From: Chara braunii
Lineage: Eukaryota > Streptophyta > Charophyceae > Charales > Characeae
Direction of reading: 5' to 3'
Assembly (NCBI GenBank): GCA_003427395.1
Contig: BFEA01001026.1
Span: forward strand, 130,604 to 162,359
DNA: 31,756 bases
Part shown: positions 29,169-31,756 of the stretch, in pieces
How the letters are laid out: every line of letters starts with the position of its first letter
How positions within the stretch are numbered: the first letter of the stretch is position 1
The notes under the pieces: generated by a model
What the model was told of the DNA's origin: nothing
Seen by the model: the letters and a program-made list of their open reading frames with translations, nothing else
The model's database searches: none
Position numbers and translations under genes: made by a program

Positions 29169-30041
29169 TCATGGGATCTTCTTTAGATTTGCCTGGCGGG
29201 CCACTTCGTCATCACTCAAGTCTGCTGGAGTTGCAGCCTTTGGCAACACCGCAGGATCATTCGACATTGGTGTCTCCCCATCGTTGAAGAACTTCAATGC
29301 AGCCCACATGTCCAAGTACCTTGCCAAGCTTTCCGTGCTCTTCTTCTTCTTGATGTCCAACAGCTGAAGATTCCAGTGGATGTACTCTAACTTGGCAAGG
29401 CTGTCAGGCGACAGCGGATCCCTCCTCTTGTCGTTGACAAGATCGAGAGAGGACCAGTTTCTCTCACAAGGGGTTCGAGCGCTCCACATCGTCGTCACCC
29501 TCATGGAAATGTCTCGCGCCTTCTTATGAGAGACCCCATGGAGGTTCCACCATTCAGAGGCTGTCATTTGAGCAAGGGAGATGTCGAACGTCGCGCAGTC
29601 AGTCCACAAGCTCTCCTCCACCACTCTTCTTGTCACTGGATCCTTTCCCAACATGTCTTCAATTGACTCCTTGTGGAAAGTTTGCAAGTCCGCCCACAAA
29701 TTTAGCTGCTCCTTGCACCCCCAAGTAGCCTCCTCTTTGCACTGTGATAAGAAGAACTTGAGGGTGTTTTGGACCAGCGGGGAGTGTATGTCCATCAACC
29801 ACTTGTTGTCTCTTTTCCTTGGGTCAAGGAGAAAGTTTGCTGCATAAACAGGCTGCCTCATCATCTTCGTGCATTGGTCGACTGCCTTCATGATCTGGTC
29901 ATCGGCCAAACGCGTAAGTGTCTTCAGACTCTTGCCCAACCCTTCGTCGCAGTGCCATAGGGCCCGGGGGCTTGTGTCTTTGCGGTCCATCTTCCTTAAT
30001 AACTCGTATATCGGTTTCAACACATCCAAAATAGTGCGCAT
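29169..30041 (-). pseudogene. Helical region and hAT C-terminal dimerization domain
   Basis: 290 open codons, the longest intact piece of the remnant. The first half (LDVLKPIYELLRKMD, DECDEGLG-like context, ANFLLDPRKR) is typical of the helical insertion region. The second half has EWWNLHG, RVTTMWSARTPCERNWS and DPLSPDSLAKLEYIHWNL, the dimerization signature. A TGA at 29171-29169 separates it from the acidic extension in the same frame. Confidence 0.85.
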
Positions 30042-30398
30042 CCTCTCCCACTACTCGGGCATAGTAACAGTCTGGTACGTCAGGTGAGAGTTGTCTCGAT
30101 CTTTCCTTGTGCTCCATCTCAATTGCCTCCACTCCTTGTCCATCATCTCCTCAAGCACACACCTCCTTCCCCAAAACCGGAACATCATCATGAATGCGGA
30201 AGCAAACCGGACCTTCGTGGGCAAAATCAAGGTCATTTCCCTGGAAAGTTCTGAGCACCTCGTCTAAAGGCTGGCGGTGTTATGGTGTTTCCTTATGAAC
30301 TTGACAATCATCTTTGTGCGCTGCACCATTTCTTTCACCTAGTCCAGCTCGCAGATATCCTTCATCAACAAGTTCAAGTAGTGAGTTGTGCACGGTAC

Positions 30399-30785
30399 TC
30401 ATGAAATGCTTGATATTATGTCACGATCTGTACTCTTTCGCAGGATCCACACAGCTTCCTTGTTGACTTCCACATTGTCTGTGCAGATTACATTAACCCA
30501 CTGCACCCCAGTGTCCCTGATCACCTGCTCCCATATCATCGCCAAAGCGACTGCGGTCTTCTTCTTCTTCGACACATCCACGACCTTCAAAAGGATTGCA
30601 CCGCTTTCGTCAGACCCGATTAAGTTCATCATAGGTCTGTACCTTTGATCTGTGCAGCCATCAGTGAGGAGGGTGCAACATGCGTTGTCCCACCTCGCTT
30701 TCAGCGGATGCATGACTTCCTGCACCTTATTGTAGATGATGTCAAAAACAACAGTTTGGATGACCTCTAGGGAAGGCATTTTCAC
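30399..30785 (-). pseudogene. DUF659-like segment of the hAT transposase remnant
   Basis: 128 open codons contain LLTDGCTDQRYRPMMNLIG, KVVDVS and WVNVICTDN. These match the pattern of DUF659, the RNase H-like part of plant hAT proteins with catalytic acidic residues. It ends at a TGA, after which the same frame continues with PCTTHYLNLL. Confidence 0.8.
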
Positions 30786-31491
30786 CCGTTGCTTTTTCTA
30801 CCCCAACTCAATGTACAAATCATGCAGCTCTTGTGTCTCTTTCGTCCTCACATAGTTGAATGGGCTGTCATGTCGAAAAAGGTGCGTCCACCTTTTGATC
30901 GATGCTTGTGTAAACTTCCCGGATTTCTAGCCCGCAAAAGATCCTTGTGCAGACGTCCCCGACATTCCACCACCTTCTTCCACAACACCCTCTCTTGCCT
31001 CTTCATTAACATCAGCGGTCGGCGTTGTTCTACTCCGCCGTGCTGTCGAACGCATCCAATGTGTTCCGTTGTGTCTCCACCTCCGGAATTGCGGGAACAT
31101 CAAAACCGTCCAGGGGGATGTTGTGCCCCATTCGATAAAATTGGATGAGTTGCAACGTCTTCTTGCAGTCAATCGCATGCCCCTTCGCAACAAGGATGTG
31201 AAGCATCTTCGGATAATAAGCGGGGCATAGATTAGTTTTCCATGTGAAGTGTGGCCACACACGAGTGTATGACGTGACCCAATCTGCACTGCAGAGATTG
31301 CACTTCACTTTGTACTGCCCCTTCGACAATGGTGGGACCATCTGCCCCTATTGTTGTGGCTTCGTCGCCTACAACTGCAACTGCCTTGCCTTAGGTTGTG
31401 GCTGAAATGATTCCTTCACGCGCGTGGCCCTATTGTTCAAACCCGCCACCTCCTTCGCCCTCGAAGTGCCTGGCCCGCTTGAAGATGCCAT

Positions 31492-31756
31492 CTTGCATAA
31501 GGTTCTCGAACAAAGAGAGGATTCGAAGAAGAAGAAGAAGAAGAAGAAGAAGAAGAAGAAAAAGAAGAATTAGAAGAAGAAGAAGAAGAAGAAGGAGGAG
31601 AAGAAAAAGAAGAGGGAGAGTTTGATGTGAAAAAAAGAAAAGGAGTCGCAGAGTCAGGCTGACAGCCTGACACAATGCCACGTCAAAGGACGGAGGCTGT
31701 GGTGGTGATGGAAGGAGTCTCTGGAGACTGAGAGGTGGAAGGAGGAGGAAGAAAAA
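31492..31756. repeat. (GAA)n-rich region upstream of the transposase remnant
   Basis: GAA/AGA trinucleotide repeats span about 31527-31615, followed by purine-rich sequence to the window end. An inverted motif aggctgacagcct lies near 31657. No terminal repeat of the hAT element was recognised. Confidence 0.85.

Larger units (their letters stand above)
27724..31491 (-). pseudogene. Decayed hAT-superfamily transposase (BED / DUF659 / dimerization)
   Basis: Reading the minus strand from ATG at 31491, the order is: a short Ser/Gly start (MASSSGPGTSRAKEV); a BED-like finger (KVKCNLC then HFTWKTNLC, about 31302-31225); a DUF659-like core (LLTDGCTDQRY, VNVICTDN, then a PCTTHYLNLL motif, about 30785-30350); a helical region; the hAT dimerization domain (EWWNLHG at about 29552, TPCERNWSSLDLVNDKR to about 29367); an acidic stretch; a Gln-rich segment; and a basic then acidic C-terminus ending at TGA 27724-27726. 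The frame changes about three times (near 31050, 28840 and 28250). In-frame stops are TAG at 31371, 31350, 30929, 30800, 30341, 30266, 30053, 28624, 28543 and 28399, and TGA at 30401 and 29171. Such transposases cut and paste DNA; this copy cannot. I found no terminal repeats. Confidence 0.85.

Noticed and set aside
27724-31491. TAG reassigned to glutamine in the hAT gene
   Set aside because: Frameshifts and two TGA stops show ordinary decay; a CHG deamination bias explains the TAG excess more simply. Kept only as an alternative in the findings.
1-31756. CRISPR array or prokaryotic operon
   Set aside because: No regular short repeats with unique spacers, and the window is clearly eukaryotic with spliced exons.

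Overview
This window is eukaryotic nuclear DNA. The evidence is a GT-AG spliced gene with many short exons and long introns, abundant TG/AC/GA microsatellites, cut-and-paste transposons of the hAT superfamily, and retrocopies of spliceosomal snRNAs. The three-RRM protein (first RRM of the 'VLGLPW' type) and the BED/DUF659/dimerization hAT architecture fit the green lineage best. My guess is a large, repeat-rich streptophyte-alga genome such as Chara, but this rests on family resemblance and no search was run.

From 1842 to 12767 on the plus strand lies one gene for a three-RRM hnRNP-like RNA-binding protein. I could join 11 exons in frame, plus one uncertain 20-nt mini-exon, giving about 430-437 residues down to a TGA at 12765-12767. 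The N-terminal exon is not recognisable in the window. The introns carry microsatellites, two-copy tandem repeats, foldback elements and a MITE. A (TG)n tract replaces the polypyrimidine tract just before the last exon.

From 12768 to 17787 I see mostly non-coding sequence: a short minisatellite, AC microsatellites, and one open frame (16206-16649) with two degenerate RING-like Cys/His modules. From 17788 to 19574 a non-autonomous hAT element with inverted ends sits inside a TG microsatellite and carries a nested head-to-head MITE pair. A 702-base assembly gap follows (19608-20309), then U2-like and U6-like snRNA fragments next to GA repeats.

At 22001-22136 a 59-bp sequence is duplicated around an exact 19-bp Tn5 mosaic end, which is a sequencing-library artefact in the assembly. 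The AT-rich block from about 22.45 to 25.8 kb has no convincing gene. It holds a minus-strand 3'-truncated U2 retrocopy with an A-rich tail and a roughly 400-bp tandem doublet. From 25801 to 26588 is a second non-autonomous hAT element with a clean 8-bp target duplication and a polypurine interior. A 184-bp near-perfect palindrome lies at 27189-27372.

The right end (31491 down to 27724, minus strand) is a decayed hAT transposase gene with BED-like finger, DUF659-like core, dimerization domain, acidic stretch and Gln-rich tail. It is broken by about three frameshifts and twelve in-frame stops, ten of them TAG and none TAA.
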